Assembly: GCA_020829485.1 (NCBI GenBank)
Contig: JAIVFU010000061.1
Coordinates: 1 to 42,581, forward strand
DNA from: Nostoc sp. CHAB 5834
GTDB taxonomy: Bacteria > Cyanobacteriota > Cyanobacteriia > Cyanobacteriales > Nostocaceae
Reading direction: 5' to 3'
DNA length: 42,581 bases
Within the stretch, counting starts at the first letter, position 1, and every line of letters starts with the position of its first letter. The notes beneath the pieces are model-generated. The model made no database searches, was not told the origin of the DNA, and saw only the letters and a list, made by a program, of their open reading frames with translations. This document shows, piece by piece, positions 16,410 through 25,039 of this stretch. The position numbers and the translations under genes are program-made.

Positions 16410-19379
16410 TTAGCGGCCAGGGATATCGTTGGCACTTGGATTACTTGAGAATCCAGGCGCTCCGCCCCCTATCGGCAGATTTACCTCCGCCGGTTGTGTC
16501 CCCCCGAAGGCTCTATTTAGTCGGTCTCCCTGCGTTGTCTGAGGCTGAGGAGTGTCCGAGTTCACGAAGTTGTTTGGATGTTGAGGAGCGATGGTTACGC
16601 CCAAGGCGTCCTGATTCGCATTCACAGCCTCGTTGTGGCGGGCGGTACGGGCACTCTGAACTTGGGAACCAGTATTGGAAATCTCTGCGGAAGCTGACGT
16701 AGTCACCGTATTCACCTCGGCGCCAACGCTGGTGCGTGCCGTATCAAGCCCATTAGAGCCACTAGCACCTCGTTGTAGCGAGGACAAGGTCTCACCCGCA
16801 CGTGCGCCACCTGCACCAATTTCTCGTTCGCTCAGGCCGTATGCGCTGCTCAAGCTGCTTCGCAGAGCGCCGCTTTGAGCCTCCAAAGAATCCATCGAAG
16901 GCAACTCAGACGAAAGTCGGTCAAGCTTTTCAATCAGGTTCCGTGCGGAGTGTGCGTCCATGGCCATGGAGTAGCCCGAGGTGTTGCTCAGGTTCACAGA
17001 GGCCTGAAGCGTTTCTGCCAGCTTTTGGTTTTCAGAAAGGCTTTTCGAAATTGCCTGTTCTACGCGCTGGGATTCGGAAGCCGAAGCACGTTGCGTAGTC
17101 CCTGCAGAATTGGCAGCCTCTTGGGAGTCCTGGTAGCTATTGCTGGACTGACCCGATTTCGAAGTTGCATTCTTATCGCCGGTGCTGGCAGTGCTCCCCG
17201 CGGACCTATCGGTACCAGCTGACGCGTCGATTCCTTCTTTTCGGGCTTGGTTTGTACCAATATTAAGGAACCCACCGGGAATACCCACGCCAAGCGAAGC
17301 AGAGGATGTTGTTCCAGCATTGGCGGAGGTGCTTGACTTGTTGGCTTCACTGGAGCTTTCGCCCGTGCTGGAGCTATTCTCTTGCTGAGCGGAACGCATT
17401 GCAGCGAGCGCCTGTGTCGCAGCTTGACGCTGGCTAAGAGTACGACCTTTATCGGATGCGATTTCTTGCATCTTAGATTCCGTCAAGCCCTGGCTCCTCA
17501 TTTCGCTCAAGGCAGAGCCCACTTCCTTGACATGGCTTAGAGCCCTTTGTTGCGCTTCTTGCAGTTGCCGCCCGTATTGAACACCCGCACCATTTGCAGT
17601 CGTTTTAGTACCGCCAAGGCTCTGCTCGATGCTTGCGCCGCCTGCGTTAGTAAGCCCTTGGACGTCTTGAAAGCCTACCGAAGAACTCAATGCCGTGCTG
17701 TATTTCCCGATGGACGTGGAGTCCATGCTGGTGTTGTTCATGCTCATATTGCCCGATGCCGCTTGAGCACCGGCCGAGTTCGCGAATGAGGTACCGATAC
17801 CGCTGTTTATGAACTCGGTGAAGGCCATTGCGCCCTTTACCAGCCCCCATGTAATCATCGGGACCATAGTGCCTAGGAACTGCCCTGCAACAACAAGGTT
17901 CTTGGCGCTTTCTGAGATGATGTACTTGTTGTTGCCGTTGAGCCCGTTGGCGCCAATGGCATCGGAAAATTCAGCGGAACCGAACAACGTGATGACGAAG
18001 TTGATGACAGCGAACATGGGCGCCCACAGCATCAGCCAGATGAGAATCTGTGCGTAGTTCACAAAGATGGACTTGCCCATCCCTGGAATCATCAAGGCCA
18101 TGACAATGAGAGGTGTAACCGCAAAGATGAACGACTGGAGCACTGCAAACACATAGCCCATCATCGAATTAAACATTGCGAAGCCCGCAACCCATCCCGA
18201 GGTACGCGAAGCCTCAGCCTGCGAAATCGCAGCAGCCTGCATGATTTCGTTGTTACCGGTCTGCATTGCGGCATCCCGGAATGCGCCAGACTTGTAGTTC
18301 AACATTGCTTGTTGAAGGATGTAGCCGTTTGCGCGGCCGCCGGGCGTTCCCGCCCCGCCAGCAGCTCCAGCAATCATCGAAGTGAAAGCCTCCCCGTACG
18401 GGACAAAGATTCCCGACTTTGACCAGGAAGACGCTTTAGCCTCCAGCATGTTCTCTGCGAACTTCTCTGTGACAACTTGCAGGCGCTGATACGCCATCTC
18501 GCAAGAAACAAGCACGCCCATCGTCTTAGCGGACTCAGGGGTTACGTCTGAGCCGAGTTGTGCCAGCCATTCCGTTGGCTCATCTTCAGCCACGTAATAG
18601 CGCGTCATGATGGACGGCGTAGACGCTTTAGCGAAGGTCTCCATCAAGTTGTTCGAGGTGTTGAGCTCGTCGGCTTGGAGGCGCCCGCGGGCAATGCCAA
18701 AAATGACGCAGTCCGAAACGTACGCACTGAACGACTGTTTCATTGCAGTGCTTGTGAACGAGAACTTGTCGGCGTCCTCGACCATGCGGTTGTAGAGGTT
18801 AAACTGGCCCCCTCCTCCCGTGATGGTAAATGTTGAATTCATTCCACCTCCCCCGTCTGCGGGTGAGCGCACCGTGGAGAAGTACGTCTCGATTCCTTCG
18901 GTCATGTACTTACCGATAGCAGAGGTAATTACCGCAGGCATAGCCACGAGAGCGGGAACCTCAGTTACCCGGTGTACGGGCGTGCCTTGTCCTTCTGCGT
19001 CTCCGGAGAAAACAAGGTCCGTCACAACTACGTTAGCTGTCAGTGAGGTGCTCGCGAAAATCACCATCCATACTGCGATGATGTACATGAACATCCGCAT
19101 CAGGTTTTTGCCTGGGTCAAAACCTGCTGAGATTGCTAGTGACAAGAAGCCCACTGTGGCCAGGAACAGCAAAATCATTTGGAAGGAGCTGTTGTCGCTG
19201 GACATCAGCATCTTCACACCCGATAGCACTTCCTTGATAACGTAACCGTTACCAAAGACCCAGAGGTCCCAGTCCGTGAGATTTCCCGGAGGGTGGATAA
19301 CCGCTGCGGCCGCGACCCCGGGAAGCAGTAGTCCCATTAGGACTACAAGCACCAGCCAAATTTTGTTCTTTTCAGTCAT
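16410..19379 (-). CDS. traG: F-type conjugation inner-membrane protein TraG
   Basis: 989 aa. A signal-like N-terminal TM (residues 9-27), TMs near 64-84 and 90-112, a periplasmic domain to about 395, a second TM cluster about 400-520 (FAVLQSFIFAVTPLIVMALM, QILIWLMLWAPMFAVINFVI), then a 450-residue Ser/Ala/Gln-rich soluble tail. This is the layout of F TraG (938 aa), needed for pilus assembly by the N-part and for mating-pair stabilisation and entry exclusion by the C-part. It follows traH by 8 nt and ends the traF-traH-traG run. Confidence 0.92.
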   Translation of the reverse strand: MTEKNKIWLVLVVLMGLLLPGVAAAAVIHPPGNLTDWDLWVFGNGYVIKEVLSGVKMLMSSDNSSFQMILLFLATVGFLSLAISAGFDPGKNLMRMFMYIIAVWMVIFASTSLTANVVVTDLVFSGDAEGQGTPVHRVTEVPALVAMPAVITSAIGKYMTEGIETYFSTVRSPADGGGGMNSTFTITGGGGQFNLYNRMVEDADKFSFTSTAMKQSFSAYVSDCVIFGIARGRLQADELNTSNNLMETFAKASTPSIMTRYYVAEDEPTEWLAQLGSDVTPESAKTMGVLVSCEMAYQRLQVVTEKFAENMLEAKASSWSKSGIFVPYGEAFTSMIAGAAGGAGTPGGRANGYILQQAMLNYKSGAFRDAAMQTGNNEIMQAAAISQAEASRTSGWVAGFAMFNSMMGYVFAVLQSFIFAVTPLIVMALMIPGMGKSIFVNYAQILIWLMLWAPMFAVINFVITLFGSAEFSDAIGANGLNGNNKYIISESAKNLVVAGQFLGTMVPMITWGLVKGAMAFTEFINSGIGTSFANSAGAQAASGNMSMNNTSMDSTSIGKYSTALSSSVGFQDVQGLTNAGGASIEQSLGGTKTTANGAGVQYGRQLQEAQQRALSHVKEVGSALSEMRSQGLTESKMQEIASDKGRTLSQRQAATQALAAMRSAQQENSSSTGESSSEANKSSTSANAGTTSSASLGVGIPGGFLNIGTNQARKEGIDASAGTDRSAGSTASTGDKNATSKSGQSSNSYQDSQEAANSAGTTQRASASESQRVEQAISKSLSENQKLAETLQASVNLSNTSGYSMAMDAHSARNLIEKLDRLSSELPSMDSLEAQSGALRSSLSSAYGLSEREIGAGGARAGETLSSLQRGASGSNGLDTARTSVGAEVNTVTTSASAEISNTGSQVQSARTARHNEAVNANQDALGVTIAPQHPNNFVNSDTPQPQTTQGDRLNRAFGGTQPAEVNLPIGGGAPGFSSNPSANDIPGR

Positions 19380-19387
19380 TGCTTTTC

Positions 19388-21133
19388 TTAGGGGTTGTTG
19401 GCGCCGGAAGTAGTGCCCGAGGAGCTCAAAGAGCGGCTCACTGCAGAATTCAGCGCAGATGCAGCTTGCGAGTTAGACAACATTTGCGAACTAAGCACTT
19501 GCTTCTGGATAGCCTGATTGATGGTGCGAATCTGTTCGTGCAGGGTTTGCTGGATGACAAGGCTTTGAGCCATCTGTGTCTTTCGCTCGTAGTTAATCGA
19601 GCGCAGCTTTTCGGTGAACGACATCAGCGAAGTCACCTCATATTCGGAAATGCACATGGTTCCAGTTGCACGGCCATTGACGCGGGTGACCTCGTCAAAG
19701 TAGGCGTATGCAAATTGCTCAGCAATCAAGATGCTCATGGAGTCCAAAAGGTCTTCGGTAGCCGCGGGGTACACCGCCGCTGCGTTGATAGCCTGGTACA
19801 AGGGGAACGGAGCTGTATTGATGAGCTTGACGATTTCTGTTCCGACCGCGTCCCCCGAACCGCCGTTTAACGCCTCGTTGTTGCGTACTCGCTTCACCGC
19901 CTCGCGAAGCAAGCGATTGGTTTCAAGCAAAAAGCCTGAGCCCTTAAAGATTTCGGAGGCATCACCCAGCTTTAGGTAAGGGCAGTCTTTTTCTGCCAGC
20001 TGACGGTCTGCACCATCGCAAGTCCATACTTGAGAGGTCGCGTCTGACTCAGTAGGAGGGAAGAAACCCCCACAGTACTTGCTTACACGGTCGGATATTT
20101 GATATTCTGCGGAACTGTTTTTGAAGTTAGACGGGCTTCCGCACATGAAGAATCCCACCAACTTTGTTGACTCCAGCTGAGGAGGGCAGAACTTGTTGGT
20201 TTCTTCCTTGGTGGCGACCCAGGTCTTACCCTCGCCAAGGTCACACTTGACTTCCTGGTTCGAAGACAAGGTCATCAGTGCCCCAGTGACGTTCATCAGC
20301 ATCAGTTTTCGCTTGTAGTTCTCCTGTGCTGATGCTTCATCGGTTGAGTTGTCAAGGGCGGCCATTCGGCGCCATGTCTGATTGCCAAAGAGCCCGGCAG
20401 CTGCGCACTGCAGCGCCTGGTTGGAGCCCGCCCCAGAGTTACCCCCAGAGCCTCCAGTACTTCCGACAGCTGATTCGAAAGACGTACGTGCGCTGCGAAT
20501 GGTGTCTGCCACCTTTTGCATGTTGGAACCAAGCGCGTTGTACCCGTCCTGTGCGTCTTTGAACAAGTTGGAGCTCGCGCCCCCCTCTGCTGCAAGCGCG
20601 GTAGAGGCATCATTGCTGGGACCTAGTAGCCCCGCCTTGAAGTCGAGTCCAGCCTTGTAGCCAATTGAGCAGCTGTCCCGGGCGAGACGTGCAGCAAGCT
20701 GGGCGGCAGCTTTTAGCTCTTGAACAATTGCCTCACAAGGAGGGCAAAGTGTTTTCATTACGAGAGCTGACACAAATCCCAGGGCAGCGCCGGATGCAAT
20801 ATCCTTCAACAGCTTTACAAACTCTTCACCCGAGATAAAGGAAAACCCGCCAAAGTGGGCGCTGATACCATTGCAGCCTGCTGACACCTTAGGGGTGGAG
20901 GCGGTAAAAAGGATTGGTGGTGCGTTCCTGCGGGGGACGCGCACGTCAAGTCCTCCCCCCGAGAATCCGCTACGGGCACTCGATTGATACCGGCCGGGCG
21001 CGTTTACAGCAACGCCAGTCTCAGGCCCGAGAAGGCTTTTAAAAGCGTCGTTTAAGTCGACGGCGCCGGCTGAAAACGGTTGTAGAAGCATCGATAGTGC
21101 CATAACCGATGCCATAAGTTTTTTGCGAATCAT
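19388..21133 (-). CDS. traH: F-type conjugation protein TraH
   Basis: 581 aa with a signal peptide (MIRKKLMASVMALSMLLQP, cleavage near AGA). The family segment SAGCNGISAHFGGFSFISG lies near residues 83-101, and a Cys-rich core (TLCPPCEAIVQELK, RDSCSIGYKAGL) and further paired Cys mark a disulfide-rich periplasmic protein. F TraH is 458 aa; the extra length lies mostly in the middle Gly/Ser-rich part near residues 220-240. It works with TraF, TraU, TrbI and TraW in pilus extension. It is set 32 nt after traF and has a GCTATATC motif within that gap. Confidence 0.93.
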   Translation of the reverse strand: MIRKKLMASVMALSMLLQPFSAGAVDLNDAFKSLLGPETGVAVNAPGRYQSSARSGFSGGGLDVRVPRRNAPPILFTASTPKVSAGCNGISAHFGGFSFISGEEFVKLLKDIASGAALGFVSALVMKTLCPPCEAIVQELKAAAQLAARLARDSCSIGYKAGLDFKAGLLGPSNDASTALAAEGGASSNLFKDAQDGYNALGSNMQKVADTIRSARTSFESAVGSTGGSGGNSGAGSNQALQCAAAGLFGNQTWRRMAALDNSTDEASAQENYKRKLMLMNVTGALMTLSSNQEVKCDLGEGKTWVATKEETNKFCPPQLESTKLVGFFMCGSPSNFKNSSAEYQISDRVSKYCGGFFPPTESDATSQVWTCDGADRQLAEKDCPYLKLGDASEIFKGSGFLLETNRLLREAVKRVRNNEALNGGSGDAVGTEIVKLINTAPFPLYQAINAAAVYPAATEDLLDSMSILIAEQFAYAYFDEVTRVNGRATGTMCISEYEVTSLMSFTEKLRSINYERKTQMAQSLVIQQTLHEQIRTINQAIQKQVLSSQMLSNSQAASALNSAVSRSLSSSGTTSGANNP

Positions 21134-21155
21134 TGGAGTCTCCCTTGTCGTATTA

Positions 21156-21161
21156 GATATA
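21156..21161 (-). promoter_or_regulatory. -10-like TATATC before traH
   Basis: Minus strand TCGCTATATC lies just after the traF stop and 22 nt before the traH ATG. It matches the repeated GCTATAY motif; a GGGAG ribosome site follows. Confidence 0.35.
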
Positions 21162-21165
21162 GCGA

Positions 21166-22221
21166 CTAACCGCCAGCTGCACCGAGCATCTTTTTGATGT
21201 CCAGTTCATCCGGCAAGGATGGCTTCGAATTATTCGAATCCTTTGGAATGCCAACACTGGTTCCCGTCGGAGCTGTGCCCGCAAAGTCCACTGAGGGCTT
21301 CGTGTCCGTTCCGTTTTCAACACCATTTAGCAAAGCGTTGCGGTAAGCCGAGAAAAACTGAGCTGCTCTGGTCTTAAGGGTAGTAACGTCTACCACCCCT
21401 GTAGCAATTCGCAGCCAGGTCTTTGGAGGGACATACAAAAAGACGCTAGGAACTACCGAAACTTGGAGAGCTTGCGCCGGAGCTAAAGAATCTGGGCTTT
21501 TCATACATCCCTTCTCAAATCCAGGCATGCATTTATCGTCCAGTGATGCATTTCGAATCTCAAGACCGGTGTCCTCAGCAAGGCGATGTAGGGTATCTCC
21601 CATTTGATGACAAAAAATGCAGTCGCTCCGTGAGAAATAGATTAAGAATCCACCCTCCGACTTAATCAGCTTAAATATTTCATCAGCATGCCCCTTTTGA
21701 ACGTCGGTCATCAACCGAAGCCCAAATGCGGAAATTGGCTCTTTAACACTAGGGTCCAAGTCCGGGTTTTGAACCATGTTGTACCACCAGTTATTCGTAA
21801 CCTCCGTGGTGCGTTCTAGTACCCAACGCATGTAGTATTGGAAGTTTTCAACCGCTTTAGGGTCGTTATTTGCAAGCGCCATGCGCTGCATCAGCGCATC
21901 GCGCTGCTTTTCCTGGAACTCGAAGTCAGTCCCCGGGTTGATAAAACCGCACTCCACGCTCCAGGTGGATTTCTTTGCGCACTTGTCCTCTTTAGGAGGG
22001 GGTGGCTTCTGGCCTGGCTGTGGCTTGGGGGTTGGCGTGGGCGTGGGCTCCTCCTCCGTGACAGGCTTTGGCGGGTCCTTGAAGAAGAACCAACCTGCTT
22101 CTACCTCGCCCGTGCTGGAGCTCAGGGAACTTGCTGGCGCTGGTTTTGCGGGTGCTGGCTCCTGTGCAAATACAGGGAGCGCCAACATTAGCGAAATAAG
22201 GCCAAGATATAGCTTGCTCAT
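21166..22221 (-). CDS. traF: F-type conjugation protein TraF with CxxC thioredoxin fold
   Basis: 351 aa: signal peptide (MSKLYLGLISLMLALPVFA), a Pro/Lys/Thr-rich linker near residues 50-75, then a TraF domain with WFFFKDP and a thioredoxin-like part carrying CIFC near residue 200 and the cis-Pro loop VSVVPSVFLY. F TraF lacks a CxxC; here it is present, as in the gonococcal island and TrbB-like proteins, so it may be an active disulfide enzyme. It heads the traF-traH-traG unit, with a GCTATATA motif at 22249-22254 upstream. Confidence 0.9.
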   Translation of the reverse strand: MSKLYLGLISLMLALPVFAQEPAPAKPAPASSLSSSTGEVEAGWFFFKDPPKPVTEEEPTPTPTPKPQPGQKPPPPKEDKCAKKSTWSVECGFINPGTDFEFQEKQRDALMQRMALANNDPKAVENFQYYMRWVLERTTEVTNNWWYNMVQNPDLDPSVKEPISAFGLRLMTDVQKGHADEIFKLIKSEGGFLIYFSRSDCIFCHQMGDTLHRLAEDTGLEIRNASLDDKCMPGFEKGCMKSPDSLAPAQALQVSVVPSVFLYVPPKTWLRIATGVVDVTTLKTRAAQFFSAYRNALLNGVENGTDTKPSVDFAGTAPTGTSVGIPKDSNNSKPSLPDELDIKKMLGAAGG

Positions 22222-22248
22222 TTATGAAGTTTCGAGGGTGGATTTGTT

Positions 22249-22254
22249 TATATA
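22249..22254 (-). promoter_or_regulatory. -10-like TATATA before traF
   Basis: Minus strand GCGCTATATA, 28 nt upstream of the traF ATG and after the terminator of the upstream kinase-like gene. Because that terminator separates the units, traF needs its own promoter, which supports this site. Confidence 0.5.
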
Positions 22255-22278
22255 GCGCAGTCGGTTATATTTAGTCGT

Positions 22279-22301
22279 AAAAAAACCCAGCATGGCTGGG
22301 T
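22279..22301 (-). terminator. Rho-independent terminator after dNMP-kinase-like gene
   Basis: Minus strand ACCCAGC-CAT-GCTGGGT followed by six further T residues. The 7-bp stem with a 3-nt loop is a classical intrinsic terminator. Confidence 0.9.
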
Positions 22302-22320
22302 CTCTCTGGTTTCGCTTGGA

Positions 22321-22977
22321 TTAGTCGAAAAGTTTCGTGACTTGGCGAACCCTTTCTCGAAATTCGTGCAGTTTTCCAAATTCGTTGAAAATCTCCATCG
22401 CAACAGGGAAAGCATCGAGTGCAGTCTCGCTCTCATGCAGCGACAGCGCATTTGCGGAAATTCGTCCTTTGTGCTCCTGCTCTTCCACTTCGAGGTTACG
22501 GATTCGAATTGGAAATCCTCGCATGCTTGAAATCAGCCTGTGCTCATTAGGGAATCGAACGTCAGTGATGACGTAGTTGACATCGGGATTCGCTTCAATC
22601 TCCTTGCGGACAATGTCAATCCAGTAGGAGTCGACACCGGACTTACGTCGATATTCAGTTCCCCACCACTGGAGCAAGGCCCGCGGACTTTGGGGCGTAA
22701 AAAAAGCTTCCGGAGTAGAGAATTCTGGAACAAAGCGTTGAAGAGCCTTCATAAACCCTGGGTCTCGGCATTTTGCAACCATGAATCGCTCTGCAGGCAA
22801 TTCTTTTGTTTCCCTTTGGTTCAAGTCTTCAACGGAGACATCAAAGGCATCGGCTACTTGTCGGTAGAGCTCCCTGGCAAATGATTCCCTTCGAAAACCA
22901 AGCTCTTCAATAAGAACCGCAGCCGCGGTGTCTTTACCAGCCTTTTTAGCGCCTAAAAATCCTACTATTTTTTGCAA
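22321..22977 (-). CDS. Deoxynucleoside monophosphate kinase-like protein
   Basis: 218 aa from a TTG at 22977, chosen because AAGGAG lies 6 nt upstream and the P-loop follows at once. P-loop GAKKAGKDT at residues 9-17; LQWWGTEYRR and ITDVRFPNEH near the middle are hallmarks of phage-type dNMP kinases. These phosphorylate dNMPs to supply DNA synthesis. The gene is bounded by terminators on both sides and interrupts the transfer cluster, which suggests a cargo or accessory insertion. An adenylate-kinase-like role on another nucleotide cannot be excluded. Confidence 0.8.
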   Translation of the reverse strand: MQKIVGFLGAKKAGKDTAAAVLIEELGFRRESFARELYRQVADAFDVSVEDLNQRETKELPAERFMVAKCRDPGFMKALQRFVPEFSTPEAFFTPQSPRALLQWWGTEYRRKSGVDSYWIDIVRKEIEANPDVNYVITDVRFPNEHRLISSMRGFPIRIRNLEVEEQEHKGRISANALSLHESETALDAFPVAMEIFNEFGKLHEFRERVRQVTKLFD

Positions 22978-23077
22978 TCTGTGCTCCTTTCAAGCTACAA
23001 GTTGTGTAGCCAAAGGAGCCCTAAATTTTTAGCCTTTATTTATTGATAATTCATCTTCTGGTATTTCTCGACGCATT

Positions 23078-23100
23078 AAAAAAGGCCCCTGAAGGGGCCT
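23078..23100 (-). terminator. Rho-independent terminator ending the main tra operon
   Basis: Minus strand AGGCCCC-TTCA-GGGGCCT runs directly into a six-T tract (the first T closes the stem). A 7-bp stem, tetraloop and T tract lie 22 nt beyond the stop of the topoisomerase-tail gene. Confidence 0.92.
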
Positions 23101-23121
23101 CGGTAGCGGGAAGGGCCTAGA

Positions 23122-23409
23122 TTAGCCCTTGTTCTCGTCAATCCACTTGGACAATTCGCGGCCGTTGGCCTGCACTTCAGGAGGAATGGTCAGCCCCTTG
23201 GTCTCTGCGATGTTGTTCGCGAAGCTCAGCTGCTTGTCACTTGGACGATTTGCCGCGTCCTTGTTGTCGTCGATGAATTGCTTGCAAACCTCGAAGTCAG
23301 TCATCACCTCGTCCGGTACCCGGATGTTCAGGCGTGTTGCAATTTTCTTCGCGTAGTCCAACATTTTGTCAGTGGGCTTGGTTGCTCGCGCGTTGTCTGT
23401 ATCTGCCAT
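23122..23409 (-). CDS. Possible nested short product of the topoisomerase tail
   Basis: An in-frame ATG at 23409 (residue 174 of the longer protein) is preceded by AAAGGAG, the strongest ribosome site in this gene, 9 nt upstream. It would give a 95-aa protein consisting almost only of the two tail modules. Such a site inside a coding frame points to independent translation of the repeat tail. No separate promoter is seen. Confidence 0.5.
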   Translation of the reverse strand: MADTDNARATKPTDKMLDYAKKIATRLNIRVPDEVMTDFEVCKQFIDDNKDAANRPSDKQLSFANNIAETKGLTIPPEVQANGRELSKWIDENKG

Positions 23410-23928
23410 GTGTGCGGTCTCCTTTGATGTTGTAGATGTTGATAGCCCGCCGATACGGGGCGCTACCTTCAATGTAGCTACCAGGTTCTTCACCATGGTC
23501 TCCACGTTCTTTTCGAAATTAATGCCGCCGCCTTTTTTGGCAACAACACCAAGTTCTGCTTCCCAACGAGCCGTCAGTGCGACGTCCGTGAGTTCGGGGG
23601 AAATACCTCGCAGCCATTTGATGAACTGCATGCCCTTTGGTGTGGGCACCAAGTTCTTCTTTTTGAGTTCGAGATACTTGTCGTGCTTTAGGCCTTCGAT
23701 AACTGCGTCTCGTGTCGCTGCGGTACCGATGCCGGTTACTTCGCGAAGTTCGGCCTTGAGCTTTGGGTCGTTTTCTATGAACTTGGCTGCGCCCTTCATG
23801 TCATCAAGCAAGGTACCTTCGGTATATCGCGAAGGTGGACGTGTTTGCTTTTCCCGAAGAGCGAGAGATACGATGGTTCCCTCTTCCCCGTCTTCGAGGT
23901 AAGGGAGGGTCTGTGCGTCGTCTTTCAT
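23122..23928 (-). CDS. Topoisomerase III C-terminal fragment with tandem tail repeats
   Basis: 268 aa. Residues about 28-133 match the C-terminal part of TopB (PPSRYTEGTL, REVTGIGTAATRDAVIEGL, LVPTPKGMQFI, ELTDVALTARWEAEL). The Toprim domain and the active-site Tyr region, normally 400 or more residues upstream, are absent, so it cannot cut DNA. Residues 185-223 and 229-267 are two related modules (SDKQLSFANNIAE type) seen at the ends of plasmid topoisomerases. The ATG directly follows the stop of the peptidase gene (TAGATG) and has GAGG 9 nt upstream, so it is a true translated start. It is last in the operon. Either a decayed topoisomerase or a reused DNA-binding tail. Confidence 0.8.
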   Translation of the reverse strand: MKDDAQTLPYLEDGEEGTIVSLALREKQTRPPSRYTEGTLLDDMKGAAKFIENDPKLKAELREVTGIGTAATRDAVIEGLKHDKYLELKKKNLVPTPKGMQFIKWLRGISPELTDVALTARWEAELGVVAKKGGGINFEKNVETMVKNLVATLKVAPRIGGLSTSTTSKETAHMADTDNARATKPTDKMLDYAKKIATRLNIRVPDEVMTDFEVCKQFIDDNKDAANRPSDKQLSFANNIAETKGLTIPPEVQANGRELSKWIDENKG

Positions 23929-24462
23929 CTACTTGACCTCAAAAATTGGTTTAATTACGCTTGTAACTTGGTACTGGGTGAGTACCCCGAGGTATCGGGA
24001 ATCTAGTCCGTTCGCTCCTGCTTGCGATATGACCAACATTTCGCCTCGGGCTAAAAGGCCCTCATTTAGAGCCACGGGGATGTGTCGACCTTTGCTGTCA
24101 ACATGAGCGATGGGCTCCGTCTTTAAGGGAAGGCCTTCTTTCCTGATTTCCAGCTTGTCTCCAACGACTTTGTAGGAGTCACCGGCTATGGCCACTATTG
24201 GCTTGCAGAGCTTTGTGCCTTCGCGCATGTATTCGCGGTCTTTGGCCCACGCCGGAGCGGCATACTTGAAACAAACCAGCTGTCCTCTTTCCAGCGTCGT
24301 GTTTTTGTAGTCCTCAACGAGGTACAAGCCTTTTGGTATTGAGGCGGTGTGATTCCACCCAATAGAGAAGGGGACGAACTTGCTGTAGGCCCAGAACCCC
24401 CCTGAAGCAAGAGCCATCGCCAGCACAGCGGGCTTGAGAAATGCAACGGTACGGTTCATCAT
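23929..24462 (-). CDS. S26 signal-peptidase-like protein, TraF (RP4)/TrhF type
   Basis: 177 aa with an N-terminal TM (residues 8-26). The catalytic Ser lies in the TASIPKGLY motif near residue 41 and the general-base Lys in CKPIVAIAGD near residue 87. These enzymes process pilin or other transfer proteins. It follows trbI with an ATGA overlap and is followed with no gap by the topoisomerase tail. SXT/R27-like systems carry the equivalent trhF at this place beside traW, which is missing here. Confidence 0.85.
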   Translation of the reverse strand: MMNRTVAFLKPAVLAMALASGGFWAYSKFVPFSIGWNHTASIPKGLYLVEDYKNTTLERGQLVCFKYAAPAWAKDREYMREGTKLCKPIVAIAGDSYKVVGDKLEIRKEGLPLKTEPIAHVDSKGRHIPVALNEGLLARGEMLVISQAGANGLDSRYLGVLTQYQVTSVIKPIFEVK

Positions 24463-24962
24463 GGAAGAACCTGCTTAGAAAAGTCCGGCCGCGCTGGCTT
24501 GGCTTGGCCGAGGTCCGCACCCATGAATGTGGTGGGCGCCGAATCTAGGACAAAGGACGGTACGTCCGCAGTTGGGACGGCAGACGGCAGCCCGAGCTTT
24601 GCCAGGACTGCGTCTGTGATGTCATCGGGTTGCCCTTGAACAACTGATTGTTTGAGCAGAACCAGAGTACCCTCGCCTGCTACATCCGCAATAGTTTTGC
24701 GGGTGCGCTCGGGGAGGTTCAGGAGCAGCTCGTTTGTGCTGCCGAGGTCACTACCTTTGGACAGGAATGCGGAGGCCACAGCGCGTTGGGCGTTGGTGTA
24801 CTTGACCACGTCAAATGTGACAACGTGAGTACCGATGGTGGAGCTACCGCCGCCGGCCAGTACTTTCACGAGTACAAGGACGGCAATGGCTGTGAGAATG
24901 CCTGTCATGGCGAGGAACGGTGCTAGCAGCTTAGTCAGCTCCTTTGTCGTTAAATCATTCAT
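24459..24962 (-). CDS. trbI: F-type conjugation protein TrbI
   Basis: 167 aa, one TM near residues 15-36 and a soluble domain with VVTFDVVKYTNAQRAVASAFL and VLLKQSVVQGQPDDITDAVLAKLGLP, the pattern of F-type TrbI (128 aa in F), which affects pilus extension and retraction. A Pro/Asp tail of about 30 residues is extra. It lies between traC and the S26 peptidase, the expected place in F-type clusters. Confidence 0.85.
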   Translation of the reverse strand: MNDLTTKELTKLLAPFLAMTGILTAIAVLVLVKVLAGGGSSTIGTHVVTFDVVKYTNAQRAVASAFLSKGSDLGSTNELLLNLPERTRKTIADVAGEGTLVLLKQSVVQGQPDDITDAVLAKLGLPSAVPTADVPSFVLDSAPTTFMGADLGQAKPARPDFSKQVLP

Positions 24963-25039
24963 TCACGTTTCTTCACAGTCCATGATTTTGAGAATATGGG
25001 CCCGTAAGAGCCCACGCCATAAGCCATCTCAGTGCAGGC

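Noticed and set aside
23122..23928. A frameshifted but complete topoisomerase III
   Set aside because: The upstream sequence is the S26 peptidase gene with intact catalytic motifs and no Toprim or active-Tyr region in any frame, so the front part is truly absent.
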